NCBI GenBank assembly: GCA_025350625.1
Contig: JANXXL010000033.1
Span: forward strand, 1 to 32,383
Reading direction: 5' to 3'
Length of the DNA stretch: 32,383 bases
Source: Bryobacterales bacterium
GTDB taxonomy: Bacteria; Acidobacteriota; Terriglobia; Bryobacterales; Bryobacteraceae
Below are positions 1 to 7,760 of this stretch, one piece after another. The notes under the pieces were generated by a model, which was not told the DNA's origin, searched no databases, and saw nothing but the letters and a program-made list of their open reading frames with translations. A program made the position numbers and the translations under genes. Each line of letters begins with the position of its first letter. Positions within the stretch are counted from its first letter, which is position 1.

Positions 1-653
1 GGCTGCAAGTAATCCCGCGAGGGGCCACCCACGATCAGCATGGTGCAGTCCTTAGGAATCTCGGACTTCTGCAGCAGGTTGATGCTCTGGGTTTTGTAGT
101 TGTTACTTTCAATCAGCGTCTTCAACTGGCCATAGCCGGTGCGGTCCGCATCGGCGAGCGTATGTTCACCCGCGCCCTCCGCGAAACAGGCCATTTTGTC
201 GCCAGTTTTGAGAGTACGCACCAGCGCTCCGGTAACTTCTTCTTCGGAGAGGCTTTTAGCCTCCTGCGTCTTGCCGCCGGTCTGCACCAGCACCGCGCCA
301 CGCCGCGTGACTCCTGCTGCGCGGGCTTTGGTGATGTTCTTTTCCACGTCTTCGTAGTGGACATCGATCTTGGGGGAAAGGTTCTTATACCGATCGAGCA
401 AATCGTGCGCCGCCTGAAATTGCGTGGGCTGATCCCAATAGGAAATGCTGACGTCCTGCTTCAGACCCTTGGCTATTTTGATGGTTTGATCGGAAAGCGT
501 GAACTGCTTGCTGGTGGTGGTGTCGTAGGTTTTGTTGTAGCGGTTCGCCAGAAAATTCAGGACTCCCACCACCGCCAGTACGATCAGCACATAGACCGCA
601 GTATAGGCTGCGAACTTGGTTTGCCGGGCTTTCATCCAGGAGCTGGTTGCCAT
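1..653 (-). CDS. GldG-like ABC-2 exporter auxiliary protein, partial (N-terminal 217 residues)
   Basis: Third gene of an ABC-2 export operon; it runs off the left edge, so the C-terminus is missing. The ATG lies 3 bases downstream of the permease stop. Reading it gives MATSSWMKARQTKFAAY, then one hydrophobic membrane segment (about residues 18-37), then NRYNKTYDTT and KQFTLSDQT. This layout (short cytoplasmic start, one helix, long extracytoplasmic domain) and the KQFTLSDQT-type motif are typical of the GldG / ABC-type uncharacterised transport auxiliary family, in which the periplasmic domain works with the permease and ATPase. The substrate cannot be told from sequence. In Bacteroidota GldA/F/G is linked to gliding, but homologues in other phyla are simply assigned to export, so no gliding role is claimed. 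Family call is fairly secure; function is inferred. Confidence 0.85.
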   Translation of the reverse strand, partial: MATSSWMKARQTKFAAYTAVYVLIVLAVVGVLNFLANRYNKTYDTTTSKQFTLSDQTIKIAKGLKQDVSISYWDQPTQFQAAHDLLDRYKNLSPKIDVHYEDVEKNITKARAAGVTRRGAVLVQTGGKTQEAKSLSEEEVTGALVRTLKTGDKMACFAEGAGEHTLADADRTGYGQLKTLIESNNYKTQSINLLQKSEIPKDCTMLIVGGPSRDYLQ

Positions 654-656
654 CGC

Positions 657-1421
657 CTAAGCCCTCCACCGCAGCGACTCGAGCGACCGAGCCGTCAGAA
701 ACAACCCAATAAAAATCATCGAGGCATAGTAAAGGATGTCTTTCGCGTCCAGCACTCCTTTTGAAAATGAATCGAAATGTTGGGTTACCGACAGATAGGC
801 CGTGGCTTTGGCCAGCGGCGTATCCTGGAAAGACCCCACCCAGTCGATCACCCATAACATTAAAAGCACGCTGAAAGTTCCCACTGCCGCGACGATCTGG
901 TTGCGGGTGCAGGAGGAAATGTAGGTGCCGATCGCAAGCAAGCACCCGCCCTGCAGCAGCAGACCCAGGTACCCCACCAGTAGCGGACGCCAGTCCGGCT
1001 TGCCATAGGCAAACAGCGTGGCCATGCTCACCAGGGAGATACCCAGCATAGCGGCGTAAAGCACTACGGCGGCCAGCCACTTACCCAGAATGATTTCCAT
1101 GTCGCGCACCGGAGACGTAGCCAGCAGCTCAAACGTCCCGCTGCGTTTTTCTTCCGCGAACAGGCGCATGGTGATAATCGGGATAAAAAATAATCCGATC
1201 ACCGCCAGGTTCGACAGCAGAGGACGAATCATCTGGTCGTTCACGCTCATGGGCGCGCTTTGCCCGGTCATCGAGCTTTGGATGCTGTATTGGACAAACG
1301 ACACCGTGTACACATAGAAGAAATAGCCGGCGATCACCGCGAAAAAGAACATGACACCATAAGCAATAGGCGACCGGAAATAGCTATTGAGTTCCTTGCG
1401 CAAGATGGTAAGTGTGTTCAT
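657..1421 (-). CDS. ABC-2 type transporter permease (GldF-like)
   Basis: Membrane subunit, 254 residues, of the exporter encoded with its ATPase and GldG-like partner. The start MNTLTILRKELNSYFRSPIA is the classic opening of ABC-2 permeases (a cytoplasmic KEL..YF amphipathic stretch before helix 1). Six hydrophobic segments follow. The cytoplasmic loop after helix 2 contains FAEEKRSGTFELLATSPV, the conserved E-E-K-R-x-G-T-x-E-L-L motif of this family, which couples to the ATPase. The start ATG overlaps the ATPase stop (ATGA, 1418-1421), implying translational coupling. Substrate unknown. Confidence 0.93.
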   Translation of the reverse strand: MNTLTILRKELNSYFRSPIAYGVMFFFAVIAGYFFYVYTVSFVQYSIQSSMTGQSAPMSVNDQMIRPLLSNLAVIGLFFIPIITMRLFAEEKRSGTFELLATSPVRDMEIILGKWLAAVVLYAAMLGISLVSMATLFAYGKPDWRPLLVGYLGLLLQGGCLLAIGTYISSCTRNQIVAAVGTFSVLLMLWVIDWVGSFQDTPLAKATAYLSVTQHFDSFSKGVLDAKDILYYASMIFIGLFLTARSLESLRWRA

Positions 1422-2428
1422 TGGTTGCCTCCTGCAAAGCCGCCGACGGTGGTCGCGTGCGGGGCCGTCACATCCGCTTTTGGCGCTCCCGTTAATTCGA
1501 GGAAAATTTCTTCGAGACTCAAGCCCACGGCGTGCAGCTCATTCAAGTTCCAACCGGCCTCGACCACGGCCCGCGCCAGCTCCGGGCGGATGTGTTGGCC
1601 CTGCTCGCTTTCCACCATTAAGGTCAAGTTGCCGTCCCGCGAATCGCGTTCCAGCACGCGGCTCACCCCCGCCACCCGTTCGAGCCTCTCCAGCACATCC
1701 GGAGTGCTCAGCCCCGCACCATTGCGGCCTGTGATCTCGATCGCCACCGTTTCGGCGCCCCGCAACCGGCTGGTGAGGTTTTGGACAGTATCGGTCGCCA
1801 CCAGTTTACCTTTGGCGATGATGATGACGCGTTCGCATAGCTGCTCCACCTCGGGCAGAATATGGGTGGAAAGAATGATGGTGTGTTCGCCGGCTAGCCC
1901 CTTGATGAGGTCGCGTGTTTCGATGATCTGCTGCGGGTCGAGGCCCGAGGTGGGCTCGTCGAGTATCAGCACATCCGGGTTGTGGATAATCGCTTGCGCC
2001 AGCCCGACCCGCTGCCGATATCCCTTTGACAACTTGCCGATTAGCTTGGATTTCACGTCTCCTACGGAGCACTTTTCCGCCGCTTCATCCACTCGGCGCG
2101 CGAGGCTTTCCTTGGGAACGCCCTTCAGGCGCCCAACATATTCCAGATATTCGACAACTTCCATTTCCGGGTATAAGGGGGGCGTCTCCGGCAGGTAGCC
2201 GATGCGTTTCTTGACCTCCATCGGCTGCTCCAGGACGTCAAACTCCGCCACCCGGGCGGTGCCTGAAGTGGGCGGAAGGAAGCAGGTCAGTACCCGCATG
2301 GTAGTGGTCTTGCCGGCCCCGTTGGGCCCGAGGAAACCGACGATCTGCCCTCTTTCTACCGAAAAAGAGATGTTGTCGACGGCGACATGGTTGGCGTACC
2401 GTTTGGTCAATCCTTCGACTGTGATCAT
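1418..2428 (-). CDS. ABC transporter ATP-binding protein (GldA-like)
   Basis: ATPase of the ABC-2 exporter, first gene of the operon, 336 residues from the chosen start. The Walker A motif GPNGAGKTT is at about residues 34-42, the signature LSKGYRQRVGLAQ near 136, and Walker B with D-loop LILDEPTSGLDP near 156, followed by the H-loop STHILPE. The roughly 100-residue C-terminal extension, ending in LSLEEIFLELTG, is typical of exporter ATPases of the CcmA/NatA/GldA group. I chose the ATG at 2428 (MITVEGLTKRY) because the nucleotide-binding fold begins there; the frame stays open to 2527 but the extra residues look non-coding and have no family counterpart. No strong Shine-Dalgarno sequence was seen. 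The gene diverges from the 2526 gene across a 97-base gap that must hold both promoters. Confidence 0.93.
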   Translation of the reverse strand: MITVEGLTKRYANHVAVDNISFSVERGQIVGFLGPNGAGKTTTMRVLTCFLPPTSGTARVAEFDVLEQPMEVKKRIGYLPETPPLYPEMEVVEYLEYVGRLKGVPKESLARRVDEAAEKCSVGDVKSKLIGKLSKGYRQRVGLAQAIIHNPDVLILDEPTSGLDPQQIIETRDLIKGLAGEHTIILSTHILPEVEQLCERVIIIAKGKLVATDTVQNLTSRLRGAETVAIEITGRNGAGLSTPDVLERLERVAGVSRVLERDSRDGNLTLMVESEQGQHIRPELARAVVEAGWNLNELHAVGLSLEEIFLELTGAPKADVTAPHATTVGGFAGGNQ

Positions 2429-2525
2429 AATGATTAAATTGGACGAGTGAGAGCCCTGTCTGGTTAGCAGCTCCGCTTGGTTAGTGTAAACGGCTGGGGC
2501 GCCATTCGGGCACCCGCCGATAATC

Positions 2526-3368
2526 ATGATAGTGGCGATGGTGAGGAAGTGTCAATCGGTGCTAATCGTGCGCTCGACGGCTTGCGGCCTGTTATGGCTG
2601 CTGACGCCGCTAAGCCACGCCGCCCTTCTCGACAGGCCGCTAGCCATACCGCGCGGCACAGCTAATATCACTCTACGCGAGCGCCTTCACGTGAACACCT
2701 TGATCACCGAGCCCGGCACCATCGAAATCGAATGGGACAACCTGTATTCCTATACCAGCGGCAATTTCAACATGCCTTCGGTCATCAAGTACACACCCAC
2801 CGGTAAGAGCATCTTATGGGGCCGGACCGAATTTAGCGCCGCCTTCGATTCAATCGACAGCGTGGCCCAGGCGGGTCAGCGAACCACCCAGTTCAGCGAT
2901 CGCGTGAGTTTCGCAGCCAATGCCGTGTTGAAGGACGGCGAAAAACTGGACATCGCCATTCAGCCTCTTGCCACCTTCTTCCTGCGCGGCCAATCCGGGG
3001 CGCGCCTGGGAGCCACCGCCATTGTCCGGTACGACGTGGGACGCAACAGCATGGGCGCAACCATGAGTTGGACCGGGGCCACTACGCCCTCCCCGGCCAA
3101 TCCTGCGGGAACCTGGGATTTTGGGGGAGGCTTCGGCCGCCGCCTCGCCGCTTCCGGCGCCTGGGGACACCTGACGCCGCACGTCAATGTGGTTTATGAG
3201 CGGTCTACCGGCGCGGAGGGAAATTGGGCGGCCTTCGCCGGCATCGAATACCAGATCACCGAACGCATCGCGGTCGATTTCTCGGGTCAGCGTTTCGGCT
3301 TGGCGGGGGGGAATCCGGACCGGCAAGTGGTGGTCGGCCTAACCATGAACTTCGGCAAAGTTCGATAA
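2526..3368 (+). CDS. Secreted, probably outer-membrane beta-barrel protein of unknown function
   Basis: 280 residues. An N-terminal signal peptide is visible (basic start, hydrophobic core, plausible cleavage after LSHA near residue 32). The mature part alternates polar and hydrophobic residues in strand-like blocks, for example VSFAANAVLKDGEKLDIAIQ and RIAVDFSGQRFGLAGG, and ends LTMNFGKVR, close to the aromatic C-terminal signature of barrels. This resembles small outer-membrane proteins of the 'transporter'/MetA-pathway-like type, but I cannot assign a family. The start is uncertain: ATG 2526, ATG 2538 or GTG 2541 are all possible and none has a clear Shine-Dalgarno sequence. It ends one base from the convergent cupin gene, leaving no room for a terminator. 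Confidence 0.7.
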   Translation: MIVAMVRKCQSVLIVRSTACGLLWLLTPLSHAALLDRPLAIPRGTANITLRERLHVNTLITEPGTIEIEWDNLYSYTSGNFNMPSVIKYTPTGKSILWGRTEFSAAFDSIDSVAQAGQRTTQFSDRVSFAANAVLKDGEKLDIAIQPLATFFLRGQSGARLGATAIVRYDVGRNSMGATMSWTGATTPSPANPAGTWDFGGGFGRRLAASGAWGHLTPHVNVVYERSTGAEGNWAAFAGIEYQITERIAVDFSGQRFGLAGGNPDRQVVVGLTMNFGKVR

Positions 3369-3369
3369 A

Positions 3370-3720
3370 TCACGCGTCCCGATGGACTGTATCTGGCGAG
3401 AACGCCGGCACGCAGATCGCAATATACTCGGCGCCCTCGGGCGTGCTGTAGCGAACCCACTCGCCCTTGTGCGCGATGATCGCCTGGCCGGCATTGACCT
3501 CGATCACGCCAGCCTCATGTTCTACCCGCATCTTGCCCTTTAGCACCACAGTGTACTCATCGAAGTCAGGCCGCTGGCCCGGTTCGGACCAGCCCGCCGG
3601 GCTGCGCATGTGAGCGACGCTCGTTTGGGTGTCGCCCGAGTTTACGCGTCCGATGTATTCGTCGATAATCTTGTTTCCGGGGACCGGAATTTGTGTGGGG
3701 GTGGCGATCAGTTGCGGCAT
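3370..3720 (-). CDS. Small cupin-domain protein
   Basis: 116 residues forming one cupin beta-barrel: PAGWSEPGQRPDFDEYTVVL followed by KGKMRVEHEAGVIEVNAGQA matches cupin motif 1 and the turn into motif 2, with the usual G-x-A-G-x pattern before the last strands. The canonical HxH metal pair of motif 1 is absent; P and F occupy the expected positions next to DEY, so metal-dependent catalysis is doubtful and a binding or sensing role is more likely. Its ATG directly follows the TAA of the LolC-like gene with no spacer, so it is the last gene of the lysS operon and probably depends on translational coupling. No link to lysine charging or lipoprotein release is obvious. Confidence 0.82.
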   Translation of the reverse strand: MPQLIATPTQIPVPGNKIIDEYIGRVNSGDTQTSVAHMRSPAGWSEPGQRPDFDEYTVVLKGKMRVEHEAGVIEVNAGQAIIAHKGEWVRYSTPEGAEYIAICVPAFSPDTVHRDA

Positions 3721-4947
3721 TTACTCATATCGTAACGATTCGACCGGGGCGATGCGGGTGGCGCTGCGCGCGGGGTATAACGTGGCGATGAGGCTCACCG
3801 CCATTGCTGCCGCGGCGATCCAGATCCCATCGAGAGCCCGCGGCTCGAAGGGCACGAAGGGAATAGAGTAGACTTGCTGATCCAGCTTCACCCATTGATA
3901 GCGCTGGGCGAAATAGCATACTCCGTAGCCGATCACAAGACCAACGGCGGTACCCACTGCACCAATCAGCGCGCCTTCGTAGACGAATACTTTGCGGATC
4001 TGGCTGGCCTTGGCGCCCATCGACATCAGGATGGCGATGTCGCGGTGCTTTTCCATCACCATCATGATCAGAGTGATTAGAATGTTCAGAGCCGCCACCA
4101 GTTGTATCAGGCCGATGGTGACCACGGTGACGGTGCGCTCCATCGTCAGAGCGCCCAGTAGTTGCTTATTCTGCTCGCCCCAGGTGGTGGCGGCGAGCTT
4201 GGGCCCGATCAGTTTTTCGGCCACAGAGGCTACCTGGGGCGCTTGGTAAATGTCGTCCAGCATCAATTCGATGCTGTTCACAACGTCCGTCAGATCGAAT
4301 GCCTTTTGTGCGTCGGGAAGCGACAGGAATCCCCAGTTCGCGTCCAGATCGTAGAAGCCGGATTCGAAGGTGCCCGCTACGCGCAGGCGCACATAGCTCG
4401 GGCGCGGTCCGAAAGGCGTTAGCTGGCCGTTGGGAATCACCAGTTGCACCTGCTTGCCGGTGACGGCTCCGATATTTTCCGCCAGGCGCGCACCAAGGAC
4501 GATCCCGGGCAGGTCACCCGCAGCGCGCAGCCCGTCTAGCGATCCGGTCTTCAAATGCCGCAACGTATCGGCCAAAGGCGCGCTCGGGCGCACGTCGATT
4601 CCTTTAATCGCAACGCCCGCTCCCTGCACCGGGCCGCTGACATAGCCGCTTTCATAGAGCGCCGGGGCGGCCGATCGCACGTGCGGTATGCGCGCCAGCT
4701 TGGGAGCCATATCCTCCCAGTGCTCGATGCCCGTGCCGGGCTGCTTTTCGAGGATCGAAACGTGCGCGGTCGCTCCTAATAAATTCCGCTGCAGTGTGTC
4801 GCGAAAGCCGTTGTTGATAGCCAGCGCGATTACCAGGGCCATGACGCCTGCCGCCACACCGATCACCGAAATTGCGGTGATGACGGAGATCACCACTTGC
4901 TTGCGCTTGGCGCGCAGATAGCGGCGGGCAATGAACAGCTCGAACAT
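3721..4947 (-). CDS. lolC: LolC/LolE-type ABC transporter permease
   Basis: 408-residue inner-membrane permease of the LolC/E (FtsX/MacB) superfamily, which with a LolD ATPase releases lipoproteins from the inner membrane for transport to the outer membrane. It begins MFELFIARRYLRAKRKQ, the hallmark start of LolC/E. Helix 1 is at about 18-45, a large periplasmic domain (about 46-265) follows, then three C-terminal helices with the cytoplasmic coupling loop MEKHRDIAILMSMGAKASQI, and the end ARSATRIAPVESLRYE. Its ATG directly follows the lysS stop with zero spacing. No LolD-like ATPase lies next to it in this window; the gene downstream is a cupin, so the ATPase would have to be encoded elsewhere. 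LolC versus LolE cannot be decided from one copy. Confidence 0.88.
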   Translation of the reverse strand: MFELFIARRYLRAKRKQVVISVITAISVIGVAAGVMALVIALAINNGFRDTLQRNLLGATAHVSILEKQPGTGIEHWEDMAPKLARIPHVRSAAPALYESGYVSGPVQGAGVAIKGIDVRPSAPLADTLRHLKTGSLDGLRAAGDLPGIVLGARLAENIGAVTGKQVQLVIPNGQLTPFGPRPSYVRLRVAGTFESGFYDLDANWGFLSLPDAQKAFDLTDVVNSIELMLDDIYQAPQVASVAEKLIGPKLAATTWGEQNKQLLGALTMERTVTVVTIGLIQLVAALNILITLIMMVMEKHRDIAILMSMGAKASQIRKVFVYEGALIGAVGTAVGLVIGYGVCYFAQRYQWVKLDQQVYSIPFVPFEPRALDGIWIAAAAMAVSLIATLYPARSATRIAPVESLRYE

Positions 4948-6384
4948 TTACGGCGCGATCCGGCGCAACTTCTCCGCCAGGCCGATTTCCCCTTCCGGGC
5001 GCAGCAGCGGGAACAGGATCACATCGCGAATCGACCTTGAATTCGTCAGCAGCATGGTTAGCCGGTCGATGCCGATGCCTTCGCCGCCGGTCGGAGGCAT
5101 CCCGTAAGAGAGCGCACGCACGTAATCCTCGTCCATCTGGTGCGCCTCTTCATCGCCCGCGGCTTTCAGCTCCAGTTGCATCTCGAACCGCCGCCGCTGC
5201 TCTTGCGGATCGTTCAACTCGGTATAGGCGTTACCAATTTCCATACCCGCGGCGTAGATTTCGAAGCGCTCGACGAAGGCCGGATCGCTTGCTTTCAGCT
5301 TCGAAAGCGGTGAAACTTCCACGGGGTAGTCGTAGATGATCGTGGGCTCTATCAACGTAGGCTCCACGTTTCTCTCGAATGCCTCCACCAGCGCGTGCCC
5401 CCGCAACGGCACTTCCGCCCCCACCGCCTCCAGCATTGACACGCGGCGGATGTTTGCGAAGTCCAGCGTGTGGCCTTGCCACTCGACCACGGCGGAACCG
5501 GTGGCGTCGACAGCCGTCTGCTTCAGAAGGTCGCAAGTGAAATCCATCAGGCCCTGGTAGTCGGTGTAGGCCTGATAGAACTCCAGCATGGTGAACTCCG
5601 GGTTATGCTGCGTCGATACGCCTTCGTTGCGGAAATTCTTATTGATTTCGTAGACCCGCTCGAGACCGCCTACAATCAGGCGCTTTAGATACAGCTCCGG
5701 CGCGATGCGCAGGTAGAGATCCATGTCGAGCGTATTGTGATGCGTGACGAAGGGGCGCGCGGCGGCGCCTCCATAAAGCGGCTGCATCATCGGCGTTTCT
5801 ACTTCCACGAAGCCGCGCTCCTCCAGTTGCCGGCGCAATGACGAGACGATCCGGGCGCGCGTCACGAAGATTTTTTGCGATTCCGGATTCGCGATCAGGT
5901 CCAGATAGCGCTGCCGGTAACGGATCTCGACGTCTTCGAGGCCGTGCCACTTCTCGGGAAGACTCAGCAGAATCTTCGAAAGGAACGTGAGCTTTTCCGC
6001 GTGGACGCTCAGCTCTCCCGTGCGGGTGCGGAACAGATATCCTTCGACGCCCACGATGTCGCCCATGTCGAGCAACTGGTAGAGGGCATACTCACGCTCG
6101 TTAACAGCATCGCTGCGCACATAGACTTGCAGCCGTTCGCCCCGTTGCATCAGATGAAAGAAACCGGCCTTGCCCATCCGCCGCATGGTCTGGATGCGCC
6201 CCGCGACGCGGACTTGCAGTTTCGAGGCTGCCAGTTCCTCCGCAGTCTTCGCGTTCTCCGCCGCCAGGATCTCCGGCACGGTATGGGTAAAATCAAACCG
6301 CTGTCCGTAGGCCCGGAACCCCAGCGCCTCAATTTCTGCGGTGCGCTTGACGCGCTGCTCCAATAAATCGTCTTCTAGGGACAA
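4948..6384 (-). CDS. lysS: Lysine--tRNA ligase, class II
   Basis: Charges tRNA-Lys with lysine in the cytoplasm; 478 residues from the chosen start, normal for bacterial LysS. An N-terminal OB-fold ([20 protein letters not shown]) binds the anticodon. The class II catalytic core has motif 1 ([16 protein letters not shown]), motif 2 ([19 protein letters not shown]) and motif 3 ([13 protein letters not shown]). I place the start at the TTG at 6384 ([11 protein letters not shown]) because AAAGGAG (6390-6396) sits 5 bases upstream and a TATACT box (6401-6406) lies just before it, which would put the transcription start near 6394. The frame is open back to another TTG at 6420, but that lies upstream of the likely transcript start. 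First gene of the lysS-lolC-cupin operon. Confidence 0.96.
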   Translation of the reverse strand: MSLEDDLLEQRVKRTAEIEALGFRAYGQRFDFTHTVPEILAAENAKTAEELAASKLQVRVAGRIQTMRRMGKAGFFHLMQRGERLQVYVRSDAVNEREYALYQLLDMGDIVGVEGYLFRTRTGELSVHAEKLTFLSKILLSLPEKWHGLEDVEIRYRQRYLDLIANPESQKIFVTRARIVSSLRRQLEERGFVEVETPMMQPLYGGAAARPFVTHHNTLDMDLYLRIAPELYLKRLIVGGLERVYEINKNFRNEGVSTQHNPEFTMLEFYQAYTDYQGLMDFTCDLLKQTAVDATGSAVVEWQGHTLDFANIRRVSMLEAVGAEVPLRGHALVEAFERNVEPTLIEPTIIYDYPVEVSPLSKLKASDPAFVERFEIYAAGMEIGNAYTELNDPQEQRRRFEMQLELKAAGDEEAHQMDEDYVRALSYGMPPTGGEGIGIDRLTMLLTNSRSIRDVILFPLLRPEGEIGLAEKLRRIAP

Positions 6385-6389
6385 AATGA

Positions 6390-6406
6390 CTCCTTTATGG
6401 AGTATA
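6390..6406 (-). promoter_or_regulatory. Shine-Dalgarno and -10 box that set the lysS start
   Basis: On the minus strand TATACT (6401-6406) is followed by AAAGGAG (6390-6396) and, 5 bases later, TTG. The ribosome site supports the TTG at 6384 strongly. The -10 box is a good match to TATAAT, but no -35 hexamer is visible, so the promoter itself is tentative. Confidence 0.55.
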
Positions 6407-6440
6407 GAGGGCCTTCTCAAAATTGCGCTACCGTAGAATC

Positions 6441-6659
6441 ATGACTGGCCTGCTTGAGATGGCTTTGCGGCGCATGGAGGCTCTCTCAGAAGAGGAGCAG
6501 AATGCGATCGCAACCCAAATCCTGGAGTCTTTGGACGATGAAGAGACCTGGGCCCGGAAGTTTCGCGAGCACCCAGATCTGCTGCATTCCCTCGCTCGCG
6601 AAGCCGTCGAGGAACATAGGCGTGGAGATACTCGCCCTCTTGACGAATCCAGTGGATGA
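6441..6659 (+). CDS. RelB-like type II antitoxin
   Basis: 72 residues, starting at ATG 6441 (MTGLLEMALRRMEALSEEEQ). The pattern 'LSEEEQNAIATQILESLDDE', then a block of charged helix, then AVEEHRRGDTRPLDE at the C-terminus is that of a common antitoxin-like family paired with small RelE-type toxins in cyanobacteria and acidobacteria. The N-terminal half should form the DNA-binding or dimerisation part and the C-terminal tail the toxin-binding arm. Its TGA overlaps the ATG of the next frame (ATGA, 6656-6659), the standard arrangement of such pairs, and that next frame reads as a truncated toxin. It starts 56 bases from the divergent lysS start. The family is recognised by eye, not by search. 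Confidence 0.75.
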   Translation: MTGLLEMALRRMEALSEEEQNAIATQILESLDDEETWARKFREHPDLLHSLAREAVEEHRRGDTRPLDESSG

Positions 6660-6790
6660 AATCGTCCACTACCCGGCGATTTCGGGCAGCTTACGCTGCT
6701 CTTCCTGAGGACGCCCAACGAAAAGCCCGCCTCGCGAATCGGCTCTTCCACGAGCCTGAATTGTGGCGGCTGACAACTAGGAGGAGCTGA
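6656..6790 (+). pseudogene. Truncated RelE-like toxin (44 residues)
   Basis: The reading frame begins at an ATG overlapping the antitoxin stop and gives MKSSTTRRFRAAYAALPEDA then QRKARLANRLFHEP before leaving the family pattern (ELWRLTTRRS) and stopping. The first 34 or so residues match the start of RelE/HigB-like ribosome-dependent mRNA interferases (basic 'TTRRFR', 'ALPEDAQRKAR', 'RLF'). Such toxins are normally about 85-95 residues, so the catalytic beta-sheet and its basic residues are missing. I looked in the other two frames after 6770 and found no convincing continuation. Most likely the toxin is inactivated by an internal deletion while its antitoxin stays intact. Confidence 0.6.
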
Positions 6791-6836
6791 TCTCAGCACA
6801 CGGCGGGAATATACGGCGCGTGCTTCCTTGAGAGTT

Positions 6837-6847
6837 CATTCAGGCCT
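6837..6847 (+). repeat. 11-bp direct repeat CATTCAGGCCT, copy A
   Basis: First of three identical 11-base copies (6837, 7374, 7758). This copy covers the 3' end of the 172-residue gene (its stop begins at 6847). Confidence 0.7.
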
Positions 6848-7365
6848 TACTTCACGTCGATTACAAGGATCTTCCGGTGACGGCCTGCGAGCTTCGTCCC
6901 AACAAATGCGCCGACCCCCATCCCAAGAAAGCCGGCAGTTCTGTGCGCAGTATTACTCGATTCCTGGGTGATGAATGCTCCGACCGCCGCGCCTGTAAGT
7001 GCCCCCAAAACTCCTCCTGTTATTTGCCAACCGCTCCTAGCTCCGAGATCGATCCGGATCGATGCTACTTGCGTGTAAGGAATAGCTCGTGCGCTTGTAG
7101 GCCGGATGCCGACGATGACCCTCAGCCCGTCATCCTCAGCGCTCCCCAATTTGCCAATAACTGCGCTGTTATCTTTCAATTTCACTTCCACGGCATGGAC
7201 ACTGGAAATCCGTTCGGTGATCGCATCTCGGATCTGGCCGGCGTCGACCGACACGTGCGGCTCTGAAGCCTCAACGGAGCTGCCGACCAGGCAGAGCACA
7301 ATCAGCGAGATTAGAGAGTTCCGCAACTTTCGAACGGGTCGGGAACGTAAGGGCAATCTAATCAT
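6847..7365 (-). CDS. Secreted protein with glycine-zipper segment, function unknown
   Basis: 172 residues. The N-terminus has basic residues and a hydrophobic stretch (LISLIVLCLVGSSVEASE), fitting a signal peptide cleaved near residue 34. The middle (about 56-107) reads AVEVKLKDNSAVIGKLGSAE followed by IPYTQVASIRID, a pattern like a small Sm-like or SH3-like beta-barrel. The C-terminal part (about 112-162) has repeated glycines, GGVLGALTGAAVGAF and GFLGMGVGAFVGTK, a glycine zipper that inserts into or associates with membranes. Start ATG 7365 has GGAG 5 bases upstream. It is bracketed by two copies of an 11-bp repeat and lies between two decayed toxin-antitoxin loci. I do not recognise a named family. 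Confidence 0.7.
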   Translation of the reverse strand: MIRLPLRSRPVRKLRNSLISLIVLCLVGSSVEASEPHVSVDAGQIRDAITERISSVHAVEVKLKDNSAVIGKLGSAEDDGLRVIVGIRPTSARAIPYTQVASIRIDLGARSGWQITGGVLGALTGAAVGAFITQESSNTAHRTAGFLGMGVGAFVGTKLAGRHRKILVIDVK

Positions 7366-7373
7366 ATCGTCTC

Positions 7374-7384
7374 CATTCAGGCCT
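7374..7384 (+). repeat. 11-bp direct repeat CATTCAGGCCT, copy B
   Basis: Second identical copy, just upstream of the start of the 172-residue gene. A near copy with one extra base (CATTCAGGACCT) follows at about 7392-7403. Confidence 0.7.
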
Positions 7385-7437
7385 CACAGCTCATTCAGGA
7401 CCTTGGCCCTCAGCGGCTGACGTCTTGTTGTAGTCGC

Positions 7438-7587
7438 TTAGTTGCGTGGCAACAGTTCGGTAGGATCGACCCATATCCCGCGCGCAGAAGCCAGGCCTTC
7501 ATCGCACCCCAGACGCGCCCATGATCGGTACCCTGCGGCTTCGAGTTCTTGCCAAGCCGAGTCCGTCCAACCAACTCTATAAGCTAC
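7438..7587 (-). pseudogene. Decayed ParE-like toxin remnant
   Basis: Directly downstream of the 58-residue antitoxin, in the frame where a toxin would be expected, the sequence reads VAYRVGWTDSAWQELEA. This is the opening of ParE/RelE-superfamily toxins (AYRV.WT.SA..DLE), but the first codon is GTA, not a start. After about 18 residues the pattern is lost (AGYRSWARLGCDEG...) and the frame stops at 7438, about 49 codons in all against the usual 95-100. Start-codon loss plus truncation or frameshift is the simplest reading. The rest of the gap to 7366 holds small palindromes (GTTGCGTGGCAAC; TCAGCGGCTGA) and no gene I can identify. Confidence 0.5.
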
Positions 7588-7760
7588 GGCTTCATCCGCC
7601 GCTCGATTTCGTCCTCACTCAGGATCTTGCCCTCAGCAGCTTCGCTCCGCCCCCATTCAATTCGCTCGCGAACATAAATGGAGTACTGCACATCCTCCCA
7701 GGTCGCGTTATCGGGAAGGCTCTCGATCATCCGCCGAACCTCTTCTTTTACCGTTGCCAT
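7584..7760 (-). CDS. Small antitoxin-like protein (ParD/RelB-type partner), orphaned
   Basis: 58 residues: MATVKEEVRRMIESLPDNAT then WEDVQYSIYVRERIEWGRSE and ending EIERRMKP. The pattern 'V..MI..LPD.ATWEDVQY.IYVRE.IE.G...A..G..LS.DE..RRM' is a widespread small antitoxin-like family next to ParE/RelE toxins. The TAG is followed in the +2 frame by a decayed toxin start, so this looks like the surviving half of a second toxin-antitoxin pair, oriented opposite to the 6441 pair and about 1 kb away. The start ATG at 7760 lies inside the third copy of the 11-bp repeat. Expression is not proven; no clear Shine-Dalgarno sequence is seen apart from GAGG about 5 bases upstream. Confidence 0.68.
   Translation of the reverse strand: MATVKEEVRRMIESLPDNATWEDVQYSIYVRERIEWGRSEAAEGKILSEDEIERRMKP

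Noticed and set aside
1-2428. Reading the GldA/F/G-like operon as a gliding motility locus
   Set aside because: The families are also general exporters outside Bacteroidota, and none of the other gliding genes is in the window.
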